Shown in pieces: positions 9,089-18,262 of a stretch of DNA of 64,000 nucleotides. The position numbers and the translations under genes are program-made. The stretch is from positions 330,384 to 394,383 of the forward strand of contig NZ_JAFIDJ010000002.1 in the NCBI RefSeq assembly GCF_017051705.1. Direction: 5' to 3'. The first letter of the stretch is position 1. Each line of letters opens with the position of its first letter. Source of the DNA: Algoriphagus lutimaris (lineage in GTDB: Bacteria; Bacteroidota; Bacteroidia; Cytophagales; Cyclobacteriaceae). Below the pieces are notes generated by a model. The model did not search any database. It was given only the letters and a program-made list of their open reading frames with translations, and was not told the origin of the DNA.

Positions 9089-10981
9089 TTATTTCCTTCC
9101 TTCGATAATCTTAGTAACTACCTCCGGATCAAGAAGCGTACTGGTATCTCCCATATTGTCCAGACTATTTTCAGCTACCTTTCTTAAGATCCTTCTCATG
9201 ATTTTGCCTGATCTTGTTTTCGGTAATCCAGGGACTATTTGGATCTTATCTGGCTTGGCAATCGGTCCTATGATTTTGGATACCATTTCTTTGATTTCAT
9301 TTACCAAGTTATCCTCTGTACGATTCGTCATGTCACAAATGACATACGCATAAATCCCCTGCCCTTTGACATCGTGAGGATAGCCCACGACAGCAGACTC
9401 GATTACTTTTGGGTGTTCGTTGATCGCATTTTCTACTTCAGCAGTTCCCATTCTATGGCCAGAGACATTGATCACATCATCTACACGTCCCAGGATTCTA
9501 TAATACCCATCATGATCCCTCTTTACTCCATCTCCTGTAAAATACATGCCTTTATAGGTAGAGAAATACGTTTGCTTACACCGATCATGATCACCATAGG
9601 TAGTTCTAATCATAGATGGCCAAGGAAATTTGATACAAAGGTTACCTTCTACAGAATTTCCTTTTAATTCATTTCCTTCCGGATCCACGATACAAAGCTG
9701 CACTCCTGGCAAAGGCAATGTTGCATATGCAGGTTTAGTAGGTGTAATACCCGCTATTGGAGAAACCATAATTCCTCCTGTTTCGGTTTGCCACCAAGTA
9801 TCTACTATTGGGCATCTATTTTGCCCAATATGAGTATGGTACCAATGCCAAGCTTCTTCATTGATAGGTTCTCCCACAGAACCCAAAACTTTCAAGGAAC
9901 TTAGGTCATATCCTTGAATAACATCAGTCCCATAAGCTTGTAAAGCTCTAATTGCTGTAGGTGCCGTATAGAATTGATTTACTTTATATTTTTCAACGAT
10001 CGCCCAGAACCTTCCAGCATCTGGGTAAGTAGGAACTCCTTCAAACATCAAGGTAGTGGCCCCTGCCAATAAAGGCCCATAAACAATGTAAGAGTGACCA
10101 GTAATCCATCCCACATCCGCAGTACACCAATAAATATCTCCGGAGGAATATTGGAATACATTCTCAAAGGAATATTTAGTATACACCATGTACCCACCAG
10201 TAGTGTGCACCACACCTTTAGGCTTGCCTGTAGAACCAGAAGTATAGAGAATAAACAACATATCTTCGCTGTCCATTTCCTCGGCCACACATTCAGTTGA
10301 TTCATCCGCGATCACATCATGCCACCAGAAGTCTCTTCCTTCTTTCATCGTCACCTCCTGCTTAGTGCGTTGGTATACGATGACTGTTTCTACCGAACTT
10401 TTCTCCAAAGCTTGGTCTACTATTGCTTTCACAGCAATTTTTTTACTACCTCTGAAGTTTCCATCTGAAGTCAAAATTGCTTTTGCTTCACAATCGTTTA
10501 CACGGTCTGCCAAAGCAGTGCTTGAAAATCCTGCAAATACAACTGAGTGGATCGCCCCGATTCTGGCACAAGCAAGCATGGCTACGGCCGCTTCTGGAAC
10601 CATAGGCATATAAATAATCACCTTATCGCCTTTCCCAATCCCCTTGCTCTTTAAGGCATTTGCAAAACGGCAAACTTCCTGATATAGCTCTTTATAAGTA
10701 AGGGTTCTACCTTGCTCATTTGGATCACTTGGCTCCCAAATAATCGCCGGTCGATCACCAATTGTAAATAAATACCGTTCAAAAATATTTTCTGTAATAT
10801 TCAGCTTACCATTGATAAACCACTTTACATCTGGTTCATCAAAATTCCACTTCAACACTCGGTCCCACCTCTTTCTCCAATAAAAAGAATCAGCAATCCT
10901 TGCCCAAAATTCTTCAGGTTGGGTGACACTTTTTTGGTACTCGTGTAAATATCCACTTAGGGTATGTATTCTATCACTCAT
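9089..10981 (-). CDS. acs: Acetyl-CoA synthetase (AMP-forming)
   Basis: A 630-residue cytoplasmic enzyme that activates acetate to acetyl-CoA with ATP and CoA. Visible features are the AMP-binding motif [19 protein letters not shown] (about residues 247-265), [10 protein letters not shown], the hinge region [24 protein letters not shown], and the C-terminal [11 protein letters not shown] with the lysine that is acetylated in this family. Length is normal (about 630-650). Together with the symporter and small subunit upstream on the same strand (51-base gap) it forms an acetate uptake and activation unit. Confidence 0.96.
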   Translation of the reverse strand: [630 protein letters not shown]

Positions 10982-11032
10982 GATATTATTGGGTTATCGA
11001 AATCTTTATTAATTGATTCTTCTAAGTTACGA

Positions 11033-12718
11033 TTAATGATCAACAGCCTTGCCTGCACCTCTAGGAATTCTTATTTCCTGGATCATATCCTGGACTGATT
11101 GAGGTGGAGCCGGCGTAAATTGGGACACAACGATGCAAACCAAAAAGTTGATAAACATTCCGATGGATCCTATCCCTTCAGGAGAGACTCCAAACCACCA
11201 ATGATCTGCTGTGTTTAATTCAGGCGAAATGAATTTAAAGTAAATGATATAGGCCAGCGTAAATACTAAGCCAGAAACCATTCCGGCAATTGCACCCTCT
11301 TTATTGATCCTTGAGGAAAATATCCCCATGATAATCACTGGGAAGAAAGAAGCTGCAGCCAAGCCAAATGCAAAAGCAACCACTTGTGCTACGAAACCTG
11401 GAGGATTCACCCCAAAATAACCTGCCAACAGGACCGCACCTGCTGCTGCAATCCTTGCAATTCTCAATTCCTTTTTCTCTGAAATCTCCGGCTTAAAGGT
11501 TTTGAACAGATCCCTCGATACTGAGGTAGATATTACTAGTAGCAACCCTGCTGCCGTCGACAAAGCAGCGGCCATGGCTCCAGCAGCCACGAGGCCTACT
11601 ACCCAATTGGGAAGCTCAGCGATCTCAGGACTAGCCAATACCATTATATCTCTATCAATACTTAATTCATTGGTTTCTGGGTCTGCAACGTATTGAATTT
11701 TCCCATCTCCATTTTTATCATCTACAGCAATTAAATTCGTTTTTTGCCAATTCGACACCCATACAGGGAGACTGGAAATCTCTTTCTCTGAAGTACTGTT
11801 GATGGCATTATAGATTCCAAAGGCGGCAATTGCGGGAGCTGTTGTATATAATATGGCAATGAATACCAATGCATAGCCTGCAGAAAGCCTTGCATCTTTT
11901 ACTTTAGGTACGGTAAAGAAACGAACAATGACATGTGGCAATCCAGCTGTACCTACCATCAGGGCCAAGGTAATCATAAAAATATCCGTCATCCCTTTTC
12001 TACCTGCCGTATACTCTGCAAAGCCAAGCTCTCCCAACACGCCATCAAGTTTATCCAAAAGTGGCGTCCCATCCGCCAACTCTCCACCTAACCCCAACTG
12101 AGGAACGGGGTTACCAGTCAATTGCATGGAAACAAAAATCGCTGGAACCATGTAAGCAAATATTAATACACAGTACTGGGCCACTTGGGTGTAAGTAATT
12201 CCTTTCATTCCCCCCAACACCGCATAGAAAAACACGATGCACATTCCAATCACCACTCCCCACTCAATAGGTACTTCCAAGTACCTTGAAAACACGATTC
12301 CTACCCCTCGCATTTGACCAGCTACGTATGTAAAAGAGATGAAAAGTGCACATATGACCGCTACTACTTTGGCAGTATTCGAATAGTAACGATCCCCAAC
12401 AAAATCGGGAACAGTAAATTTCCCGAATTTCCTAAGGTAAGGAGCTAACAACAAGGCCAGTAATACATAGCCTCCTGTCCATCCCATCAGATAAACGGAA
12501 CCATCATAACCCGCAAAAGAGATAATCCCTGCCATGGAAATAAATGAGGCGGCAGACATCCAATCTGCTGCAGTGGCCATCCCATTCGCCAAAGGTGAAA
12601 CTCCACCTCCAGCTACATAAAATTCTTTGGTAGAACCTGCTCTTGACCAAATCGCTATGCCAATGTATAATGAGAATGAAAGTCCAACAAGTATATATGT
12701 CCAGGTTAAAATATCCAT
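11033..12718 (-). CDS. actP: Sodium:solute symporter, cation/acetate type
   Basis: A 561-residue inner-membrane transporter of the SSS family, with about 13 hydrophobic segments and the ActP-like N-terminus (EFYVAGGGVSPLANGMATAA, DWMSAASFISMAG). It is longer than a minimal symporter because of a hydrophilic loop at about residues 305-370 with an EF-hand-like DDKNGDGKI (residues 333-341). The gene lies 27 bases after the DUF4212 small-subunit gene and 51 bases before acs, so acetate or another short carboxylate is the likely substrate. The substrate is inferred from context. Confidence 0.9.
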   Translation of the reverse strand: MDILTWTYILVGLSFSLYIGIAIWSRAGSTKEFYVAGGGVSPLANGMATAADWMSAASFISMAGIISFAGYDGSVYLMGWTGGYVLLALLLAPYLRKFGKFTVPDFVGDRYYSNTAKVVAVICALFISFTYVAGQMRGVGIVFSRYLEVPIEWGVVIGMCIVFFYAVLGGMKGITYTQVAQYCVLIFAYMVPAIFVSMQLTGNPVPQLGLGGELADGTPLLDKLDGVLGELGFAEYTAGRKGMTDIFMITLALMVGTAGLPHVIVRFFTVPKVKDARLSAGYALVFIAILYTTAPAIAAFGIYNAINSTSEKEISSLPVWVSNWQKTNLIAVDDKNGDGKIQYVADPETNELSIDRDIMVLASPEIAELPNWVVGLVAAGAMAAALSTAAGLLLVISTSVSRDLFKTFKPEISEKKELRIARIAAAGAVLLAGYFGVNPPGFVAQVVAFAFGLAAASFFPVIIMGIFSSRINKEGAIAGMVSGLVFTLAYIIYFKFISPELNTADHWWFGVSPEGIGSIGMFINFLVCIVVSQFTPAPPQSVQDMIQEIRIPRGAGKAVDH

Positions 12719-12745
12719 GTAATGAAAAGGTTTTGGTGATTGGGT

Positions 12746-13009
12746 TTATTCCTCGTTGACGTCAAATTCTTTGTCCAGCTTATTCATTCGATAAACATAG
12801 ACGAAAATCAATACAACAAATGCATAAATAGAACCCTGTTGGGCAAACCAAAATCCTAATTTATACCCTCCTAAACGAATCGCATTCAATTCCTCTACCC
12901 AAAGAATCCCAAAACCAAAGGAGACTAAAAACCAGATGAGCAATAAAAAAAATAATGTTTTCAGGTTCTTTCTCCAGTAGGCTTTCATTTTGCCAGAATC
13001 CTTGGCCAT
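12746..13009 (-). CDS. DUF4212 sodium:solute symporter small subunit
   Basis: An 87-residue protein with two membrane segments (about residues 17-38 and 50-70) joined by a short loop with ELNAIRLGGYKLGFWFAQQGS. Basic N-terminus KAYWRKNLKT and tail YRMNKLDKEFDVNEE. This is the TIGR03647/DUF4212 type (YjcH-like), always found beside a symporter, as here. It is the first gene of the symporter-acs unit. It probably stabilises or regulates the transporter. Confidence 0.88.
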   Translation of the reverse strand: MAKDSGKMKAYWRKNLKTLFFLLLIWFLVSFGFGILWVEELNAIRLGGYKLGFWFAQQGSIYAFVVLIFVYVYRMNKLDKEFDVNEE

Positions 13010-13195
13010 AATCGTGCGGGTTTATTATTGGGAATCAGTTTTAAAAGTAAGCGTAGATTCTCACGAAATGCAACCCATTCATCATTAATTAATGAAAAAT
13101 TAAGGTTTAAAACTCCCTTCACCTCCTATTATTCTGAATAAAAGCGAAAACTCCAATAATCTTATGGGGCCTTGATAGGTCTAAAATTTATGGCA

Positions 13196-13948
13196 TCAAA
13201 ACATATACTCTGATAGGATCGCCAATCCAGCTGCCAAGAAACTAACCAAAAGCTTATTCCAATTAAATTTATGATGTGGGCTACTTTCAAAGAATATGGT
13301 AGTAGAAATGTGCAAAAAGCCTCCTGCTACAAGCCCGAATAACATACCTACTCCTTCTCTTTCCAAAAGACCACTTTGAAATAAGTATGCGCTGGAAAAC
13401 ATGCCCAAAGGTGAAGCCAGTGCAAACAAAGTCAATAAGATCAAGGTCCATTTTTTGCTCATTGAACTGGACAATACCGCAGCCAAGGCGAAAGCTGCAG
13501 GCCCCTTATGTAAAATCACTCCTGCCAAAACGGTTTTACTGTTGTGCACATGCCCGAAAGCTGCGGAGTCTGCTCCGATCAAACTCCCATGGGAAAGCAG
13601 TGTCCCTTCTAAAAATGCATGTACAAACAACCCTATCATCACTGTAAAGATTCCAGCTTTGGTTTCTCCGTGATGGTGGTGAATATGACCATGCTCGATG
13701 CCGCTGGACAAAAACTCTAATAATTGCTGAAGTAAAAACCCAATCAATATGTACAGCCCCATTTTCCCACCTTCATAACCACTATGAAATAACTCTGGAA
13801 GAATATGTAAAATAGTGATGGAAAAAAGGTATGAGCCAGCAAATACCAATACCAACTTAAAGTATTTATCCCTGAAGTTTGGAGCGATAAAAACCAAAGA
13901 ACCAGCAATCAATGCAGTTAAAAAAAGAAGAAGAAAATTTAAAACCAT
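13196..13948 (-). CDS. ZIP family metal transporter
   Basis: A 250-residue membrane protein with seven to eight hydrophobic segments. A cytoplasmic His-rich loop (EHGHIHHHHGE, about residue 84) precedes the two signature helices: HAFLEG (metal-site His and Glu) and ILHKGPAAFALA, the counterpart of the usual HKxPE motif. The family imports zinc, iron or other divalent metals down a gradient. There is no clear operon partner: the gap to the DUF4212 gene is 186 bases and to apbE 114 bases. Metal specificity cannot be read from the sequence. Confidence 0.88.
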   Translation of the reverse strand: MVLNFLLLFLTALIAGSLVFIAPNFRDKYFKLVLVFAGSYLFSITILHILPELFHSGYEGGKMGLYILIGFLLQQLLEFLSSGIEHGHIHHHHGETKAGIFTVMIGLFVHAFLEGTLLSHGSLIGADSAAFGHVHNSKTVLAGVILHKGPAAFALAAVLSSSMSKKWTLILLTLFALASPLGMFSSAYLFQSGLLEREGVGMLFGLVAGGFLHISTTIFFESSPHHKFNWNKLLVSFLAAGLAILSEYMF

Positions 13949-14062
13949 AACCTAGTTTGCCCTGTCCTTTGTGGAATTTGGAGGTATAACCGCGGCAAAG
14001 GTAATAAAATTCAATAATGTTGCATTTAAATAATGGGAGTCTTCATTAATCACATCCAAGTT

Positions 14063-15127
14063 TTAATTTTGAATGAAGGATAAATAAGGCTTGATTTCTG
14101 GGCTTGCAAACGTCTGATAATCGCCATTGGAATCACTATAAATCAGGAATATTTGGATTTCTTCAAGTTCCTCATCCAATGCGATAGCTTTCTCCGTTCC
14201 CATCACCATCAATGCAGTAGCATAGGCATCCGCTGTCATGCAGTCATCTGCTAGCACTGTGGCGCTTAGTAAATTATGTTCTACTGGATAACCCGTTTCT
14301 GGATTGATGGTATGAGAAATTTTGATAGAATCTCTCACGTAAAAATTTCTATAGTTACCTGAAGTAGCCATGGCTTTATCCTGCAGGGCAATAATGCTAA
14401 AGAGATCAGACGCATTGGCAGATTCCTCCGGTCTATTAACCCCTACTTTCCAAAGTTCTCCACTTTCGTTTACTCCTCGGGCGACTAACTCCCCTCCAAT
14501 TTCAACCAAATAATTATTAATCCCTTTTTCCCTTAAAAGGTCAGCTACCACATCTACTCCATACCCTTTAGCAATCGAACTAAAGTCTAAATAAATATCA
14601 TGTAGCGATTTTCTAACCTCTTTGGAATCAAAATCCACTTTTTCAAATCCTACTAACTTGAGGAGGTTTTGGATATCCACACTATCCTTTAACTCTGGAC
14701 CACTTGGACCGAATCCCCAAATATTCACCAATGGTCCAACTGTTGGATCAAAAGCACCATCGGTTTTTTGGTTAATTTCTTTACTCGCTTGAAGGACTGG
14801 CAATAAATAGGGAAGTTCAAATTCCAGTGTGTCTCCTATATTAAATCTACTTAACTCAGATTCTGGGATATAAGTAGACAGACTTTGATTGAAAACGACC
14901 AAGATAGAATCTATAGAAGTTTGAAAATCTCTACCCTTTTCATCCAAGTATGTAATGTTATAGGTAGTCCCCATAGTTTTACCAGAAAGCGTTATCTTTC
15001 CATTCACGACTACTTCCTCTTTTTCAATTGTATTGGAAGGGTTTTGATTTCTCCAAATGTAAACGAGGATCACCATTGCCAACAGCACCAGTGAATAGAT
15101 GATATTTTTTCGAGTATTGGGACGCAT
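14063..15127 (-). CDS. apbE: FAD:protein FMN transferase (ApbE)
   Basis: A 354-residue enzyme that transfers FMN from FAD to a threonine of flavoproteins such as NqrB, NqrC or RnfG. The N-terminus has a basic segment and one hydrophobic helix (IIYSLVLLAMVILVYIW), so it is probably membrane-anchored with the enzyme outside. Motifs are TMGTTYNITY, FDPTVGPLVNIWGFG, FSSIAKGYGVD, VEIGGELVARG, SHTINPETGYP and the Mg-binding DDCMTADAYATALMVMG. Length is usual. No flavin-acceptor protein is encoded nearby. Confidence 0.94.
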   Translation of the reverse strand: MRPNTRKNIIYSLVLLAMVILVYIWRNQNPSNTIEKEEVVVNGKITLSGKTMGTTYNITYLDEKGRDFQTSIDSILVVFNQSLSTYIPESELSRFNIGDTLEFELPYLLPVLQASKEINQKTDGAFDPTVGPLVNIWGFGPSGPELKDSVDIQNLLKLVGFEKVDFDSKEVRKSLHDIYLDFSSIAKGYGVDVVADLLREKGINNYLVEIGGELVARGVNESGELWKVGVNRPEESANASDLFSIIALQDKAMATSGNYRNFYVRDSIKISHTINPETGYPVEHNLLSATVLADDCMTADAYATALMVMGTEKAIALDEELEEIQIFLIYSDSNGDYQTFASPEIKPYLSFIQN

Positions 15128-15223
15128 AGCATTCTTAATTTCGCTGCGAAGTTAAGAGATATTTTTAAGTTTAATTGATTCAGAACCCTTTCAAAAAGCT
15201 CCTCGCCAAGACAGGTATTTTTC

Positions 15224-15231
15224 TATCTTTG
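15224..15231 (+). promoter_or_regulatory. Bacteroidota-type -7 box upstream of ruvB
   Basis: TATCTTTG matches the TAnnTTTG -7 consensus of the phylum, 18 bases before the ruvB ATG. I see no good -33 TTG at the usual distance. Confidence 0.5.
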
Positions 15232-15249
15232 TAGGAGTACGGTACAACT

Positions 15250-16284
15250 ATGAGAGAAGATTATCTAACAGGTGACGACGAACATCTAAGTTCTAAAGAT
15301 AAGGAATATGAAAAAGCATTACGTCCGTTAAGCTTTGAAGATTTCACTGGACAGTTCAAAATCGTTGAAAACTTACGGGTTTTCGTTTTGGCCGCAAAAC
15401 GTCGAAACGAACCATTGGATCATGTCTTACTTCATGGCCCTCCAGGGTTAGGCAAAACCACCCTGAGTCATATCATTGCCAATGAGCTTCAAGCTGGAAT
15501 CAAAATCACTTCTGGCCCCGTTTTGGATAAACCTTCCGATTTAGCTGGTTTATTGACGAACCTAGAGGAAGGAGATGTGCTATTCATAGATGAGATACAC
15601 AGATTAAACCCTATCGTTGAAGAATATTTGTATTCAGCCATGGAGGATTTTAGGATTGATATCATGTTGGACTCTGGGCCCAATGCTAGATCCGTACAAA
15701 TTTCTCTCAGTCCATTCACTTTGATTGGCGCTACCACTCGGTCAGGACTGTTGACGTCACCTCTTAGAGCCCGATTCGGTATCAATTCCCGTTTGGAATA
15801 TTATGATGCTAAATTACTTACTGACATTGTCAGTAGGTCCGCAGGCATTTTGCAAACTCCAATAGATGAAATAGCGGCCTATGAAATTGCTAGAAGGAGC
15901 CGAGGCACGCCTCGTATTGCAAATATGCTATTGAGAAGAACACGCGATTTTGCAGAAGTAAAAGGAAATGGCACCATTACCTTAGAAATTTCCAAAGTTG
16001 CCTTAGATGCTTTGGATGTAGATATGAATGGTCTGGACGAAATGGATAATCGAATCCTGATGACCATCATTGATAAATTCAAAGGTGGGCCAGTAGGACT
16101 AAGCACCATCGCCACAGCCTGTGGGGAAGAAGCAGAAACTATCGAGGAAGTATATGAACCCTTCCTGATTCAAGAAGGATATTTAAAAAGAACTTCAAGA
16201 GGTAGAATGGCTACCGAAATGGCTTATAAACACCTCAATATAAAGCCTTCCCAGGGACTGGGAGGTTTGTTTGACGGAATTTAA
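15250..16284 (+). CDS. ruvB: Holliday junction branch migration helicase RuvB
   Basis: A 344-residue AAA+ ATPase that drives branch migration with RuvA. Walker A is GPPGLGKTT, Walker B is [10 protein letters not shown], sensor 1 is [11 protein letters not shown], and the arginine finger region is PLRARFGI. The C-terminal winged helix includes [10 protein letters not shown] and RTSRGR. Length is standard. The gene stands alone here, with ruvA and ruvC elsewhere. It ends in a strong terminator shared with the convergent dehydrogenase gene. Confidence 0.98.
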   Translation: MREDYLTGDDEHLSSKDKEYEKALRPLSFEDFTGQFKIVENLRVFVLAAKRRNEPLDHVLLHGPPGLGKTTLSHIIANELQAGIKITSGPVLDKPSDLAGLLTNLEEGDVLFIDEIHRLNPIVEEYLYSAMEDFRIDIMLDSGPNARSVQISLSPFTLIGATTRSGLLTSPLRARFGINSRLEYYDAKLLTDIVSRSAGILQTPIDEIAAYEIARRSRGTPRIANMLLRRTRDFAEVKGNGTITLEISKVALDALDVDMNGLDEMDNRILMTIIDKFKGGPVGLSTIATACGEEAETIEEVYEPFLIQEGYLKRTSRGRMATEMAYKHLNIKPSQGLGGLFDGI

Positions 16285-16318
16285 AAAACCGACCGAGAAT
16301 TTAATTTCGGTCGGTTTT
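16285..16318. terminator. Bidirectional terminator hairpin
   Basis: Arms AAAACCGACCGA (16285-16296) and TCGGTCGGTTTT (16307-16318) around a 10-base A/T loop, just after the ruvB stop and 22 bases before the convergent dehydrogenase stop. Confidence 0.9.
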
Positions 16319-16339
16319 CCTATTTTTTCAAGGGAAGTA

Positions 16340-17389
16340 TTACCTTTTCAAAGAAGCCATGTCAATTACAAATCGATATCTTACATCTCCTGCAATCGTA
16401 CGCTCATATGCTTCGTTGATCTCATCCATGGCGATCACTTCCACATCAGAAACAATTCCATGCTCAGCACAAAAATCAAGCATTTCTTGGGTTTCCTTGA
16501 TACCTCCTATTAATGATCCAGCTAGACTTTTTCTACCAAAAATCAATGATGAGGCATGGATAGTTTCTGGAGTAGGTGGTACACCCACTAAAACCATCAC
16601 ACCATTAGTCTTTAATAAATTCAAATAGGTAGCATAATCATGAGAGGCAGACACCGTATCGATGATCAAATCGTAGGTACCCTTTAATTTATTAAGATTC
16701 TCGGGATTTGTTGTAAGTTCAAAATGGTGAGCTCCTAACGAGTCTGCATCTTTTGCTTTTTGAGGAGAACGGCTAAGCATTGTTACTTCCGCACCCATTG
16801 CTGCAGCAAGCTTTACCGCCATATGACCCAATCCGCCTAAACCAACTACAGCTACCTTATCTCCCTTTTTCACATTCCAGTATCTTAAGGGAGAATAAGT
16901 AGTAATCCCTGCGCAAAGTAAAGGCGCAACTCCTTCAATAGGCAACTTATCCGAAACGGAAAGGACAAATTTTTCCGTCACCACAATATGAGTAGAATAG
17001 CCTCCATAGGTAATTGTCTTTTTATCCTGGAGGTAAGAGCTATAGGTGCCTGACATTCCATTTTCACAGAACTGCTCTAAATCCTCCTCACAGCTTCCAC
17101 ATTTACCACAGGAATCTACCATACAGCCCACACCCACAGTGTCACCTACTTTGTGTTTGCTGACTTCAGACCCTACTGAAATTACTTTTCCAACAATCTC
17201 ATGACCTGGAACAATCGGGAATATAGTTCCTCCCCATTCGTTTCTGGCCATGTGAATATCCGAGTGGCAAACACCACAATATAAAATCTCTATTTCTACA
17301 TCTTTTGGTCCTGGAGTTCTTCTGACAAGGTCAAATGGTGCAAGAGGTTGATCAGCTCTCTTAGCTGCAAATGCTTTTACTTGTTTCAT
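16340..17389 (-). CDS. Zinc-dependent NAD(P)-dependent alcohol dehydrogenase
   Basis: A 349-residue medium-chain dehydrogenase/reductase of the cinnamyl-alcohol/YahK type. Catalytic zinc ligands are in CGVCHSDIH and PGHEIVG. The structural zinc site is formed by four cysteines in DSCGKCGSCEEDLEQFC. The dinucleotide fold is VAVVGLGGLGHMAVK. It probably reduces aldehydes with NADPH in the cytoplasm; the physiological substrate is unknown. It lies 108 bases downstream of no gene on its strand and is likely monocistronic. Confidence 0.92.
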   Translation of the reverse strand: MKQVKAFAAKRADQPLAPFDLVRRTPGPKDVEIEILYCGVCHSDIHMARNEWGGTIFPIVPGHEIVGKVISVGSEVSKHKVGDTVGVGCMVDSCGKCGSCEEDLEQFCENGMSGTYSSYLQDKKTITYGGYSTHIVVTEKFVLSVSDKLPIEGVAPLLCAGITTYSPLRYWNVKKGDKVAVVGLGGLGHMAVKLAAAMGAEVTMLSRSPQKAKDADSLGAHHFELTTNPENLNKLKGTYDLIIDTVSASHDYATYLNLLKTNGVMVLVGVPPTPETIHASSLIFGRKSLAGSLIGGIKETQEMLDFCAEHGIVSDVEVIAMDEINEAYERTIAGDVRYRFVIDMASLKR

Positions 17390-17497
17390 AAAAATTTGGT
17401 TAGAGGTTCTAATTTATTTTGATAACAAAAGAATTCTATAGCGAACAATAAAAAAACTTCCTTTTAGACCAAGTTGGCGGATGCTCTTCCAATATAA

Positions 17498-18220
17498 CTA
17501 TTCGGAAAAATCTAAATCTTTAGCAGCTTCTCTATCTAAATACCAAGTTAAGTCCTCACTTTCAGGTTTTACCAAAGAAGCAGGATATTTTTCATAATCA
17601 CCTTCCAACATCACTATTTCTTTTACTTTTTGGGCTTTATTAGCCCCTGTTACTAAAAAGGCAACCGCTTTGGCATTGTTTACTACCCTTCCGGTGATAG
17701 TTACTCGCTTTTGTCCAGAATCAGGATGAACCGCAACTACACAAGTTTCTTTTGCATCCCACAATTCAATATTGTAAGGAAAAATAGAAATAGTATGTCC
17801 ATCATCTCCCATACCCAACATGACCAAATCAAACTGAGGAGTTCCATTGACGATCGGCAACTCACTTTCCAACACCTTGCTATACCTAATAGCCTCCTCT
17901 TCCGGATCATTTTCTCCTAAAACTCGGAAAATATTCTCCTCTGGCATATCCACTTTTGACAAAAGGTGGTCTACCGTCATTTTATAGTTGCTTTCCGAAT
18001 CTGTCGGAGGAACGCATCGTTCATCTCCCCAATAAAAATTGATATTATCCCACAAGATGTCTTCTCCTAGCTCTTCTGCGATGTAATCAAATATGACTTT
18101 AGGAGTACTACCCCCAGAAAGTGCCACATGGATTTTCTCTCCTGTATCTGACATTTCCTTCAAAACATAGGCAAATTCTTCTGCTAGGCTATCTTTTGAA
18201 CTTGAAACAATAATATTCAT
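17498..18220 (-). CDS. pgl: 6-phosphogluconolactonase
   Basis: A 240-residue DevB/Pgl-type enzyme that hydrolyses 6-phosphogluconolactone, the second step of the oxidative pentose phosphate pathway. Motifs are VALSGGSTPKVIFDYI near residue 33, FYWGDERCVPPTDSESNY, LGMGDDGHTISIFP and the C-terminal VTITGRVVNNAK. It lies 42 bases after zwf on the same strand, so the two are co-transcribed, and the pathway is completed by gnd on the other strand. Confidence 0.95.
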   Translation of the reverse strand: MNIIVSSSKDSLAEEFAYVLKEMSDTGEKIHVALSGGSTPKVIFDYIAEELGEDILWDNINFYWGDERCVPPTDSESNYKMTVDHLLSKVDMPEENIFRVLGENDPEEEAIRYSKVLESELPIVNGTPQFDLVMLGMGDDGHTISIFPYNIELWDAKETCVVAVHPDSGQKRVTITGRVVNNAKAVAFLVTGANKAQKVKEIVMLEGDYEKYPASLVKPESEDLTWYLDREAAKDLDFSE

Positions 18221-18262
18221 TGATTTTAACTTTTTGTTGAAAAAGGATAGGATAAAATGGTT

